From assembly GCA_026391945.1 (NCBI GenBank), contig JAPLDA010000023.1, positions 1-64,000 on the forward strand: 64,000 nt of DNA, written 5' to 3'. Of the stretch, positions 8,682 through 17,251 are shown one piece after another (the first letter of the stretch is position 1; each line of letters begins with the position of its first letter). Origin of the DNA: Bacteroidota bacterium (GTDB taxonomy: Bacteria > Bacteroidota > Bacteroidia > AKYH767-A > 2013-40CM-41-45). The notes under the pieces were generated by a model, which saw only the letters and a list, made by a program, of their open reading frames with translations, had not been told where the DNA came from and did no database searches. The position numbers and the translations under genes are program-made.

Positions 8682-9569
8682 ATGGAAAAATTACTCAACT
8701 GTCCGATTTGCGGCCGCCTCACCCAGGAACCTTACCTGAAAACATCCGACCTCTCTATCTCTAAAGAAAATTTTCAAATTGTTAAATGTTCCGATTGTGG
8801 ACTTCTTTTTACTAATCCAAGGCCTTCAAAAAAAGACATTTCAAAATACTATGATAGCATCGACTATATAAGCCATAGTAATACAAAAATCGGAGTATTT
8901 AACAGGATCTATCATCTCATAAGAAAAATATCAATAAAAAACAAGATAAAGTTAATTGCTAAGTACTCAAATGGTGATCAAACAATCCTTGACATAGGAT
9001 CTGGAACAGGAGAATTCATTCTGGAGTGCTCAAAAAATGGCTGGAATACAAAGGGTGTTGAACCAAATGAAACGGCAAGGAATTTTTCAATTAATTCATA
9101 CCGACTAAACGTTTTTAATGAATCCTATCTCGAAACCATTTCGCCGAATTCCACTCAGATTATTACGATGTGGCACGTTCTTGAGCATGTCCATGACCTG
9201 AAAAAAAGAGTCTTTGATATACACCGAATATTGAAACCTGGTGGTACAGCAATAATTGCAGTCCCCAACCCGGATAGTTATGATGCCCAGTATTATCAAT
9301 CGTTTTGGGCTGCATATGATTTACCAAGACATCTTTATCATTTTACCGAGAATACAATAAAGAAACTGTTCGATGACCAGGGCTTGAAGCACATCACTTC
9401 GCTTGGTATGAAGTACGACTCTTATTATGTTTCAACATTAAGTGAAAAATACAAAAACAGATGGGCTCCTTTGTGTGGCGGTTTTATTACCGGTATCAAA
9501 TCAAACCTAAAAACAAAAGGTAACCCGGAAAAATACTCCAGCGTGATCTATATTTTCGAGAAAAAATAA
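8682..9569 (+). CDS. Class I SAM-dependent methyltransferase with N-terminal zinc-finger-like motif
   Basis: The 295-residue product opens with two CxxC pairs (CPICG near residue 7 and CSDCG near residue 36, followed by LLFTNPRP), the layout of the zinc-binding head of many sugar or O-antigen methyltransferases. The SAM-binding motif ILDIGSGTGEF and the later motif MWHVLEHVHD with LKPGGTAIIAVPNP are textbook class I. The substrate is unknown. It directly follows mnmG and parS, and its stop codon is immediately adjacent to the stop of the convergent receiver-kinase gene. Confidence 0.87.
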   Translation: MEKLLNCPICGRLTQEPYLKTSDLSISKENFQIVKCSDCGLLFTNPRPSKKDISKYYDSIDYISHSNTKIGVFNRIYHLIRKISIKNKIKLIAKYSNGDQTILDIGSGTGEFILECSKNGWNTKGVEPNETARNFSINSYRLNVFNESYLETISPNSTQIITMWHVLEHVHDLKKRVFDIHRILKPGGTAIIAVPNPDSYDAQYYQSFWAAYDLPRHLYHFTENTIKKLFDDQGLKHITSLGMKYDSYYVSTLSEKYKNRWAPLCGGFITGIKSNLKTKGNPEKYSSVIYIFEKK

Positions 9570-10703
9570 TTACTTTTTCCAGTTAAAAACAAATGTTGAC
9601 CCTTTTCCAAATTCAGAGGTCACTTTTATTGTTCCATTCTGTTGTTCAACTATTTTTTTTACAATAGTTAACCCAATTCCAGTACTCTCTACTTTGTCCT
9701 TTGGCTGAAGTGTTTGAAAAATACCAAATATTTTTTCCAGGTGTTCTGGTTTTATTCCAATTCCATTATCACTGATCGAAAATTCAAAATGATCATCCCT
9801 CTCCTGACAGGATAGTTTAATGATACCTTTTTCCTTATCATTATATTTTATTCCGTTGCTAATAAGATTTTGAAAAACCTCATGGAGTTTAATTTTTTCT
9901 GTACATATCACAGGTAAATTATCTGGAAACTCAATTTGAAAATTTTCAGGCGGACAAATTAAATCTATTATATTGTTAATCAATTCTTTAACATCAACTG
10001 TTTCCTTTTCCAACTTAGTATTTCCCATTCTTGAGTAGTGGAGGATTCCATCAATCAAATTTTGCATTCGGGCTGTACGGCTTTTCATCATATTAAGTAT
10101 ATCCACCACTTCCGGTTTGGGCTCTGCTCCCAACTCATCCTCCAGAAAAGTTGCTAAGCTTGCCAGGCCCCGCAAAGGAGCCTTTAAGTCGTGTGAAACA
10201 ATATAAACAAACTCATCAAGTTGCTTATTTATTTTTTCAATTTTCTCAGCATACTTTTGCAATGTAGCCTTCTGTAAATACAATTTTTCAAATACCGATA
10301 CCTTGGCCTTTACTAAATTTATTTCTAACGGTTTGTGTAAATAATCAACAGCCCCTTCTTCATATCCCTGCATGGTGAATTTCTCTTCCTTGCTAATTGC
10401 GGTAACAAAAATGATTGCAATATCCCTGGTCCTGGAATTTTCCTTTAGCAGCCGGGCTACTTCAAAGCCATCCATATCGGGCATTTGCACATCCAGTAAT
10501 ATGAGTCCGATGTCTTCGGTAAGCGCTATTTTCAGCGCTTCATTTCCGGATGCCGCTTTAAATATTTTTCTTCCGTCCTGTTCAAGAATACTTTCAAGAG
10601 AAATGAGGTTTTCTTTTTTATCATCTACCAGTAAAATATTCACCATTACAATTTGAGCGTCGGCCTCGGTAGTTTTAATGGCTGGTTGAGCAATTTCTAT
10701 CAT
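9570..10703 (-). CDS. Response regulator receiver fused to histidine kinase
   Basis: 377 residues: a receiver domain (NILLVDDKKEN start, phospho-acceptor Asp in LILLDVQMPDMDGF, Lys in DYLHKPL) at about 20-145, a short coiled linker, HisKA with phospho-His in VSHDLKAPLRGL at about 165-235, and HATPase with N-box ISNGIKYND, G1 ISDNGIGI and G2 STGIGLTIVKK to the end. No membrane segment, so cytosolic. The likely start is the second methionine (MVNILLVDD, residue 20, at 10646) because the first 19 residues are outside the receiver fold. It is the last gene of a co-directional four-gene run with the giant hybrid kinase, YfiR-like protein and TonB receptor. Confidence 0.92.
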   Translation of the reverse strand: MIEIAQPAIKTTEADAQIVMVNILLVDDKKENLISLESILEQDGRKIFKAASGNEALKIALTEDIGLILLDVQMPDMDGFEVARLLKENSRTRDIAIIFVTAISKEEKFTMQGYEEGAVDYLHKPLEINLVKAKVSVFEKLYLQKATLQKYAEKIEKINKQLDEFVYIVSHDLKAPLRGLASLATFLEDELGAEPKPEVVDILNMMKSRTARMQNLIDGILHYSRMGNTKLEKETVDVKELINNIIDLICPPENFQIEFPDNLPVICTEKIKLHEVFQNLISNGIKYNDKEKGIIKLSCQERDDHFEFSISDNGIGIKPEHLEKIFGIFQTLQPKDKVESTGIGLTIVKKIVEQQNGTIKVTSEFGKGSTFVFNWKK

Positions 10704-10749
10704 AAGAATTAATTTTAAATTATTGTTGCGTTTGTTTTAGTAATTATTT

Positions 10750-13700
10750 TTATTCTTTATACAACCATACTCTCATCAGAGAAAGCAGCTGCTCAATATT
10801 AATCGGTTTGCTTATGTAATCTGAAGCGCCCGACTGAATACATTTTTCACGGTCCCCTTTCATTGCCTTCGCTGTTTGAGCAATAATTGGAATTGATTTA
10901 TATCCGTCCATTTTTCTAATTTCCTGGATAGCTGTGTAGCCATCCATTTCGGGCATCATGATGTCCATCAAAATAATGCTAAGCCCTTTATGTTTCTCAA
11001 TTTTTGCCAATGCATCCATTCCATCACAGGCGGCGATAACATTCATTCCCTGTCCTTCCAGCGCACTGGTGAGGGCATAAATATTTCTCATGTCATCGTC
11101 TACCAGCAAAACACTTTTTCCATTCAACAGTTCATTCATTTTGCCTGGAAGTTGGTTTCGAACGACCGCTTCCTTTTCATCGTTTAACCTGTGCAGAAAC
11201 AACCTTGTTTCATCAAGAATACGATTCAGCGATTCATCATTTTTCTGTACAACAGAATTGGTAAATTTTTTGACCTGCTTTTCTTCCTCTTCATTTATTT
11301 CTTCGCCTGTATAAACGATCACCGGAAGCAAAGAAGATTTGTCGTTGCTTTTAAGCTGCTCCAGAATTTCAAATCCATTGTAATGCTTACTCCCAAAATC
11401 AAGATTAAGTATGATACAATTAATGGATTCGCTATTGATAATCTTAAAAACTTCTTCCTGGCTGCCTGCAGAAAATATTTTCGTATTCCTTTCTTTTGAC
11501 ACTATCAGGTTCCTGAGAATTTCAAATTGTAACAAATCATTTTCTACAATCAATACTTTCTTTACATCGGCGTCGATTGATTTTTCAATATCACTAAATG
11601 TTTTATCGAGATCTCTTTTATCGAGGGGTTTCCTGAGATAGGTGGTCGCTCCCATTTCCAATCCCAGCTCCCTTCTGTCCATTGCAGACATGACATGAAC
11701 AGGAATGTTCATTAATTTAGGGTTCTCCTGTATTTTTTTCAACACCGACCATCCATCGATAACCGGCAACTGCATATCCAGAATAATGGCCGATGGATTC
11801 ACCCGATCTGCCAACAAAAGGCCCTCGTCACCATGCGTTGCAACCACTGCCTTGTAATTTTTTTCATGGGCAAAATCCACCAAAACTTTTGCGAAATTCA
11901 AATCATCCTCTACAATCAGTACTATCTTATCTTCCGTAGTTAATGTTTCCCTGTCGTCAGCAACTTCTGCGGTCGCAAGAAGATTTCCTTCCGGGTCATT
12001 TTCAGCCGGCTCCTGACCGGTATTCGATACAACCGAATCGATTACAGATAACTCTGGCTCGTCTATTTCTGTTTGCACACTCCTGACAGGAAGGAAAATC
12101 GAGAATGTGCTGCCCTTGCCTTCCTCGCTCACCAGATGCATTTCTCCGCCAAGCAAAGCCACAAGCATTCTGCTGATTGAAAGTCCCAGTCCTGTTCCAC
12201 CGTATTTACGGCTCGTTGAGCCATCGACTTGTTGAAAGGCTTCGAAAATAAGTTGCTGCTTTTCCCGCGGTATTCCAATTCCTGAATCCGTCACCGCAAA
12301 TTCAATCAGTTCGTTGTTCCTGAAAATGGCGGGATTGTTATACTGAATTGATTTATCCGGACGTTTGATTTTCAACGTAACCGTTCCGTTTGCACTGGTA
12401 AATTTAAATGCGTTCGAAAGAAGATTTTTTAAAATTTGTTCCAACCTCACTTTATCGGTAATGATCTCATTGGGAATATTCGAATGCAACTCTAAACTAA
12501 ATTCTATTTTTTTCTGATTAGCGACTTCGGAAAAAAGCGAATACAAATCATCCTTAATCCCTTTCACGCTTTCCCTCTCCAACATCAACTCAAGTTTTCC
12601 TGCTTCTATCTTGGATAAATCAAGGACATCATTAATGAGGAGAAGGAGGTCGTTGCCGGATTTATGAATCACGCGTGCGTATTCTATTTCCTTCTCGGTA
12701 AAGGTCTTGTTTTTATTATCTGATAAAAGTTTAGCAAGAATAAGCACGCTGTTTAATGGTGTTCTTAGCTCGTGTGACATGTTCGCAAGAAACTCAGACT
12801 TAAATTTACTGTTCAACTCCAGTTCCTTTACCTTAATGCTTAGTGCATCGCGTGTTTGCCCCAGTCGTTCATTCTGCTCCTCCACGAGCTTTGCTTTGTC
12901 CTTCAGCTCGGTGTTGCTTTGTTTTAATTCTTCTTCAGATGCCTGCAACAAAGAACTTTGATGTGACAGTTCATCATTGGTTTGTCTCAATTCCTCGTCT
13001 TGCGCAGCCAATCGCTCCGCCTGTTTTCTTGTTTCATCAAGAAGCTTCTTTGTGAGTGTGTTTGTTTTGGATGCGGCAATTGTTGAGCCCATGGTTTCGC
13101 CGATGCCCTCTATAAACTTTATTTCTTCGTCCTGGAATTTTCGGAATGATGCCAGCTCAATAACACCATAAATTTCACCACGGTGACTGAGTGGTATGAT
13201 TAATATGTGTGATGCACTGGCTTTGCCTAATCCAGAATTGATTGACAGGTAACCCAAAGGCACATCCTTCAGATAAATGGTTTCCTTGTTTTTTAATGCC
13301 TGCCCGATCAGGCCTTCTCCCATTTCAATTTTCTTTCTTGCTGATTGGTTTTCATCCATCGCATAACTACCACAAAGTTGTATGTATGGTTTCTCGTTCA
13401 TGTGATCTTTCTCCACAACATACATAGCCCCGTTATGAACATTCAGAAATTTTACCAGTGAGTTGATAATTTCATCTGAAAGTTTTTCAAGATCATCTGT
13501 ATTCTCTCTCAATGCCGAATTGAGTTGCTCAAGCCCGGACGCCATCCAATGACGTTGTTTATTTTCGGAATCAGCCATGCTTAAACTCTCACGCATCTGA
13601 ATCAATGCGTTTCCAAGTTCATCGTTTGACCCAAGCGGCTGAAATTCCACTTTGAAATTTCCCTCACCGATATTGTGTGCAAAGCTGGCTGTTTTTTTCA

Positions 13701-14499
13701 GTGACTCCGCCAGTTTCCGAACCGCCTCTGTCATCAGTCCAACAGCATTTCTCTTCATTGAAACGGCAATCTCCGGTATTTCCCCTTTCCCCATCTGCAA
13801 AATATAATTTTTCAATTTCATCAATGGCACAATGATATTATTGGAAAGATAAAATGCTGCCAATAAAATAACCACCACTACCATGATGGCTATTCCAAGC
13901 ACACTCCACATCAGGCTGCGATATGACGAGCGCATTTCGAAGTGAAGCATTTCCGTTTGTTCCTTTTTTCGGTTCACCATATTATTCAGCCTTGAAATAA
14001 TTTCTGTACTCTTCGGAATAATCTGGCTTTCGACAATTTCGTCAGCGCTGAATTTTTTCATCGGGTCCTGGTAATCATCAAATGTTGCCAGTATTTTCAT
14101 GATCTGTTTTTGATCTTCCAGTATTTTATCAAAATCTTTGAAGATGGTATTCATGTTTTCGACACTCTCCCTGTCTTTCCACGCCGGCAACAGTTTTTCA
14201 ATTTTCTTTCTCAGCTCGGGATATTCGGCATCCTGCAGGCTCTTTAGTTTCTCTTTATCCTCCTTATTGCTTAAAATATAAGCCCAGTTGGTGCTGTACA
14301 TTTCTGATCTTGTAACCAGGAGGTTCATCGTTTCCATGGCTTGCAGCGATGGAATGTCCACGGTCATAATTTTATTATTGACTTCCTGGTTTTTTGTAAT
14401 GTTCAAAGAACTGTAGATCGCATTAAAAATCGAGATGCCGATTACCACGATGAACACAACATAAATTTCTATGTCAACTTTGTAATGATTGTTCTTCAT
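10750..14499 (-). CDS. Membrane hybrid sensor histidine kinase with three receiver domains
   Basis: 1249 residues. Order seen: transmembrane helix about 10-30; extracytoplasmic helical sensor about 31-195; second transmembrane helix about 197-220; HAMP and a HAMP-like repeat to about 315; GAF-like domain about 335-480; long coiled coil to 560; HisKA with phospho-His in FLANMSHELRTPLNS (about residue 575); HATPase (SNAFKFTS, DSGIGIP, GTGLGLSI); then three receivers. The first (ILDMQLPVIDGW) and third (LMDIMMPEMDGY) keep the acceptor Asp. In the second the position reads ILNLDFGS, with Asn where the Asp is expected, so that receiver is probably not phosphorylated. 46 bases separate it from the next gene and 19 from the YfiR-like gene, so an operon is likely. 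Confidence 0.93.
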   Translation of the reverse strand: MKNNHYKVDIEIYVVFIVVIGISIFNAIYSSLNITKNQEVNNKIMTVDIPSLQAMETMNLLVTRSEMYSTNWAYILSNKEDKEKLKSLQDAEYPELRKKIEKLLPAWKDRESVENMNTIFKDFDKILEDQKQIMKILATFDDYQDPMKKFSADEIVESQIIPKSTEIISRLNNMVNRKKEQTEMLHFEMRSSYRSLMWSVLGIAIMVVVVILLAAFYLSNNIIVPLMKLKNYILQMGKGEIPEIAVSMKRNAVGLMTEAVRKLAESLKKTASFAHNIGEGNFKVEFQPLGSNDELGNALIQMRESLSMADSENKQRHWMASGLEQLNSALRENTDDLEKLSDEIINSLVKFLNVHNGAMYVVEKDHMNEKPYIQLCGSYAMDENQSARKKIEMGEGLIGQALKNKETIYLKDVPLGYLSINSGLGKASASHILIIPLSHRGEIYGVIELASFRKFQDEEIKFIEGIGETMGSTIAASKTNTLTKKLLDETRKQAERLAAQDEELRQTNDELSHQSSLLQASEEELKQSNTELKDKAKLVEEQNERLGQTRDALSIKVKELELNSKFKSEFLANMSHELRTPLNSVLILAKLLSDNKNKTFTEKEIEYARVIHKSGNDLLLLINDVLDLSKIEAGKLELMLERESVKGIKDDLYSLFSEVANQKKIEFSLELHSNIPNEIITDKVRLEQILKNLLSNAFKFTSANGTVTLKIKRPDKSIQYNNPAIFRNNELIEFAVTDSGIGIPREKQQLIFEAFQQVDGSTSRKYGGTGLGLSISRMLVALLGGEMHLVSEEGKGSTFSIFLPVRSVQTEIDEPELSVIDSVVSNTGQEPAENDPEGNLLATAEVADDRETLTTEDKIVLIVEDDLNFAKVLVDFAHEKNYKAVVATHGDEGLLLADRVNPSAIILDMQLPVIDGWSVLKKIQENPKLMNIPVHVMSAMDRRELGLEMGATTYLRKPLDKRDLDKTFSDIEKSIDADVKKVLIVENDLLQFEILRNLIVSKERNTKIFSAGSQEEVFKIINSESINCIILNLDFGSKHYNGFEILEQLKSNDKSSLLPVIVYTGEEINEEEEKQVKKFTNSVVQKNDESLNRILDETRLFLHRLNDEKEAVVRNQLPGKMNELLNGKSVLLVDDDMRNIYALTSALEGQGMNVIAACDGMDALAKIEKHKGLSIILMDIMMPEMDGYTAIQEIRKMDGYKSIPIIAQTAKAMKGDREKCIQSGASDYISKPINIEQLLSLMRVWLYKE

Positions 14500-14518
14500 A
14501 TGTTATTGTGAAAATTTT

Positions 14519-15073
14519 TTACGGATTTACTGTCATGGCGAGGTTGGCCAGTGTGCTTGATATTTTTAGTCCGGCCACCTTTCCGGCAGTTTGGTTTAAT
14601 TCAAATCTTACTTTATTGTCGGTGGTTATTAAGTTGATGGTGGCACCCTGTTCCGAGTGTTTGGCTTCCTCGGAAATAATCAACACACTTTTCCCGGCGT
14701 ATTTTTTTGCCAGCTCCTCCAGTTTTTGAACTTGGGATTTGGAAACAAAAATGACCTGAAATAATGAGTTGTCGTCCGAAGTAATTTTAATTACTTCAAT
14801 GGGCAGGTTGCCCACTTTTTTTTGCGTTGCAATAAGTTCAAGCGCCCCCTGTATATCGGAGTTTCCAACAATACCGATCCTGAAAGACGGGGAGGGTGGT
14901 TGGTTCCATTCGATGTGCTTGGTAAAATTGTAAATGAACATCGCTTTGATGGTATATTCATTTCCTGCGTCCCCCACAGGTTTCATGCTCATCAGGAGGA
15001 TGGTCAATGACAATACCAGGGCTGTTTTCCTGCCCGAATAAAAAGCATTCGATATGAAAATAAAAAACATCAA
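14519..15073 (-). CDS. YfiR-like (DUF4154) periplasmic protein
   Basis: 184 residues with an N-terminal hydrophobic export segment (ALVLSLTILLMSM) and the DUF4154 pattern: EYTIKAMFIYNFTKHIEW near the start, FRIGIVGNSDI, VIFVSKSQ, SVLIISEE and a C-terminal INLITTDNKVRFELN with AGLKISSTLANLA. Known: Pseudomonas YfiR is a periplasmic repressor of the diguanylate cyclase YfiN; DUF4154 proteins are also found next to TonB receptors and hybrid kinases. Here it lies 12 bases after the TonB-receptor gene and 19 bases before the hybrid kinase, so I infer it relays or holds a signal between the outer-membrane receptor and the kinase sensor. Confidence 0.86.
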   Translation of the reverse strand: MMFFIFISNAFYSGRKTALVLSLTILLMSMKPVGDAGNEYTIKAMFIYNFTKHIEWNQPPSPSFRIGIVGNSDIQGALELIATQKKVGNLPIEVIKITSDDNSLFQVIFVSKSQVQKLEELAKKYAGKSVLIISEEAKHSEQGATINLITTDNKVRFELNQTAGKVAGLKISSTLANLAMTVNP

Positions 15074-15085
15074 GTTTCCCTGGTA

Positions 15086-17092
15086 TTATTTTTTAGAGAA
15101 ATTAAATTCATACGATAACCGGAAGCGGAATTCACGTGATGCTCCCGGAAGCGGCGAATGATAACTGTTGTAGGGTTGTATATAATTTTCCTTTTCGTCC
15201 AGTAAGTTCGAACAACCGATTCCTGCACCAAGATTTTTTATAAAAATATCTTTCATGTTGAGGTAAAGTCCGGCGAAAAACTGCTGGTTGTGTTTTTGAG
15301 TAATGTTTTCACCGGTATTGGGATCCACATCGATGAAGGCATAACGATCGCTGTTCCACGACAGCGTTCCGTTAATGCTGATGTTTTCCTTCAGCATTAA
15401 ACTTCCTGAAAAATTAATTTTGTGAGCCGGGAAAGCAAGAAACACACTGGCGTTTTCCCCGACACTATAATCCATTACCGAACTGTTACTTCTAGTATGA
15501 TAATAGGAGTAGTTGATGTCAACATAACCGCCTTTCCCTTTTAATTTAAAATCAACCTCCACGCCCCTGGTACCGGATACACCGTGATTTATATATGCAT
15601 CTCCTTCATTATAATAATAGATGATCGGGTTAAGTGTAGAGATGTCATAAAAATTGGCTGAGAGAAAAAACAGGTTGCTGAATTCGTAGCCCGCTTCCAC
15701 TTCTGCAACGGTTGTATTCTCCGGCTTGATCCCGGTTCCAAAGTTGATATTTTCAATGCCGGGAGCCCTGTATGCTTTGCTGAATAATATTTTTGCATGG
15801 AACTTATCGATTACCTTGGTGATTCCGATGCGCGGTACGAACGACGGATCATAATGATTATTGTCGTGGAAGCGAGCGCCAATTGTAATGTTTGCAATTT
15901 TATTGCTCCATAATAACTGGGTAAACAAAGCGGTGTTTCTATACTCTACAGTTCTCGATCCGTTATTAAAAAATTCGCCTTCGATGTTGTTGTTGGCAAT
16001 GTCAGTAAAATACTCGCCGCCTGCCAGGATATTTAAGTGTTCGCCGGGATCGTAGCTGCATGTAAGGTTGTAATGCGGCTGATGAGATGTGATATCAAAT
16101 TTCAAATATTCGCCTTCAATGGAGTCCCCCGTATACCTCCAGGGAGTCTGTTGTTTATAATTGAACTTTGGGGTGATTGAAAACCTGTCGCTGAGAATCC
16201 ATTTATACTTTGCTTCAAAATAATATGAGTTGAAATCATTGCCAACCGAAGTTTGATAAAGATGATCATATCCGTCAAGCATGGTTGTGTGATAGACATC
16301 GGCAATTGCCCGCAGCGAAAATTCTTTGTAAGACAACCCAGCGTTTACAAATGAGGGGTTCAGTTTCTGCCTGTCACCCATACTGACGGACTGCCCGAAA
16401 TAATCGGTGTACTGTCGGTCGCTCCGGTTTCCTTCACCGATCAGCGCTCCAACATTCAATGCAAGATCCCCAAAATGCTGACCGGCACTGATGGAGTAGT
16501 TTTTCCTGGCAAATGTTTCCTTCATCCGGCCATAGCTTGCCGTTGCTGAAACACCTGTAAAATCCCTGTCGTTTTTTGTGATGATGTTGATGACGGCGTA
16601 TTCAGCGTTGCCTCCGTAAATGGAAGAGCCTGGGCCGCGAATGATTTCTATTTTCCGGATTTGTTCGACCGGGTAATGATTTCCAAACTGCAGCGTAGAG
16701 TAAAGGGCTTCATTCATTTCCTGGCCATCAATCAACAGGAGCATCTTTCCCTCATGCGCCCAGTTGCCCCGTATTCCAAGCCCGACAACGCCCTGAACAT
16801 CAACAGCGAAATCAAAACCCGGAATGAGTTTCAAAATATCCATCAGGTCCTGTGCTCCTGAGTTTTTAATTTCTTCTTCTGTAATTTGAGAAACAATTCC
16901 AGGAGATTCCCTTGGTGTTAATGCTTTGTGGGATGCAACTGAAATCTCAACATTCATTAGTTGTTCCAGCGACATCTCAAAAAACGAGTTGGTGTCCCGA
17001 GGGACCAATGCCAGGTTCTGACTGAACGCAGGACATTTAACCAACAGAAGAATACTAAAAAAAATAACTGTACTGGTCTTCATGAGATACAA
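15086..17092 (-). CDS. TonB-dependent outer-membrane receptor
   Basis: 668 residues. A signal peptide is seen (the likely start is the second Met, MKTSTVIFFSILLLVKC, at 17083), then the plug domain (SVASHKALTPRESPGIVSQIT, QDLMDILKLIPGFDF, LIDGQEMNEAL, IEIIRGPGSSIYGGNAEYAVINIIT), then a roughly 480-residue 22-strand-type barrel ending in the aromatic strand FRLSYEFNF. There is no carboxypeptidase-like N-terminal domain, so it is a simple TonB receptor rather than a SusC. The ligand is not readable. First gene of the run that leads to the YfiR-like protein and two kinases, which suggests ligand sensing as well as uptake. Confidence 0.92.
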   Translation of the reverse strand: MYLMKTSTVIFFSILLLVKCPAFSQNLALVPRDTNSFFEMSLEQLMNVEISVASHKALTPRESPGIVSQITEEEIKNSGAQDLMDILKLIPGFDFAVDVQGVVGLGIRGNWAHEGKMLLLIDGQEMNEALYSTLQFGNHYPVEQIRKIEIIRGPGSSIYGGNAEYAVINIITKNDRDFTGVSATASYGRMKETFARKNYSISAGQHFGDLALNVGALIGEGNRSDRQYTDYFGQSVSMGDRQKLNPSFVNAGLSYKEFSLRAIADVYHTTMLDGYDHLYQTSVGNDFNSYYFEAKYKWILSDRFSITPKFNYKQQTPWRYTGDSIEGEYLKFDITSHQPHYNLTCSYDPGEHLNILAGGEYFTDIANNNIEGEFFNNGSRTVEYRNTALFTQLLWSNKIANITIGARFHDNNHYDPSFVPRIGITKVIDKFHAKILFSKAYRAPGIENINFGTGIKPENTTVAEVEAGYEFSNLFFLSANFYDISTLNPIIYYYNEGDAYINHGVSGTRGVEVDFKLKGKGGYVDINYSYYHTRSNSSVMDYSVGENASVFLAFPAHKINFSGSLMLKENISINGTLSWNSDRYAFIDVDPNTGENITQKHNQQFFAGLYLNMKDIFIKNLGAGIGCSNLLDEKENYIQPYNSYHSPLPGASREFRFRLSYEFNFSKK

Positions 17093-17161
17093 TAATTAAC
17101 GGCATTTCGGAAAATGCCTGTTATTTTGAATAAATTATACAGGTATCGGGTCTGATTGTTT

Positions 17162-17199
17162 TGTGTAAAAAGAAAGGTTCCTTACAAGGAACTTACACA
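17162..17199. repeat. Interrupted inverted repeat upstream of the TonB-receptor operon
   Basis: GTTCCTT (17177-17183) and AAGGAAC (17186-17192) form a perfect palindrome with a 2-base centre. It is flanked by TGTGTAA (17162-17168) and TTACACA (17193-17199), which extend the dyad with an asymmetric bulge. It lies between the stop of the upstream PKD gene and the receptor start. It could be a terminator of the PKD transcript or an operator of the receptor operon; no T-run follows on the minus strand, so an operator is at least as likely. Confidence 0.45.
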
Positions 17200-17251
17200 C
17201 CATTCCGCCAAACGAAAAATTATGCGGAACCCTTTTATTAATGCAATAAGG

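Noticed and set aside
15125..15145. Additional parS sites at CACGTG words (about 15134 and 22370)
   Set aside because: Only the central CACGTG plus a few bases fit; one half-site is missing in each.
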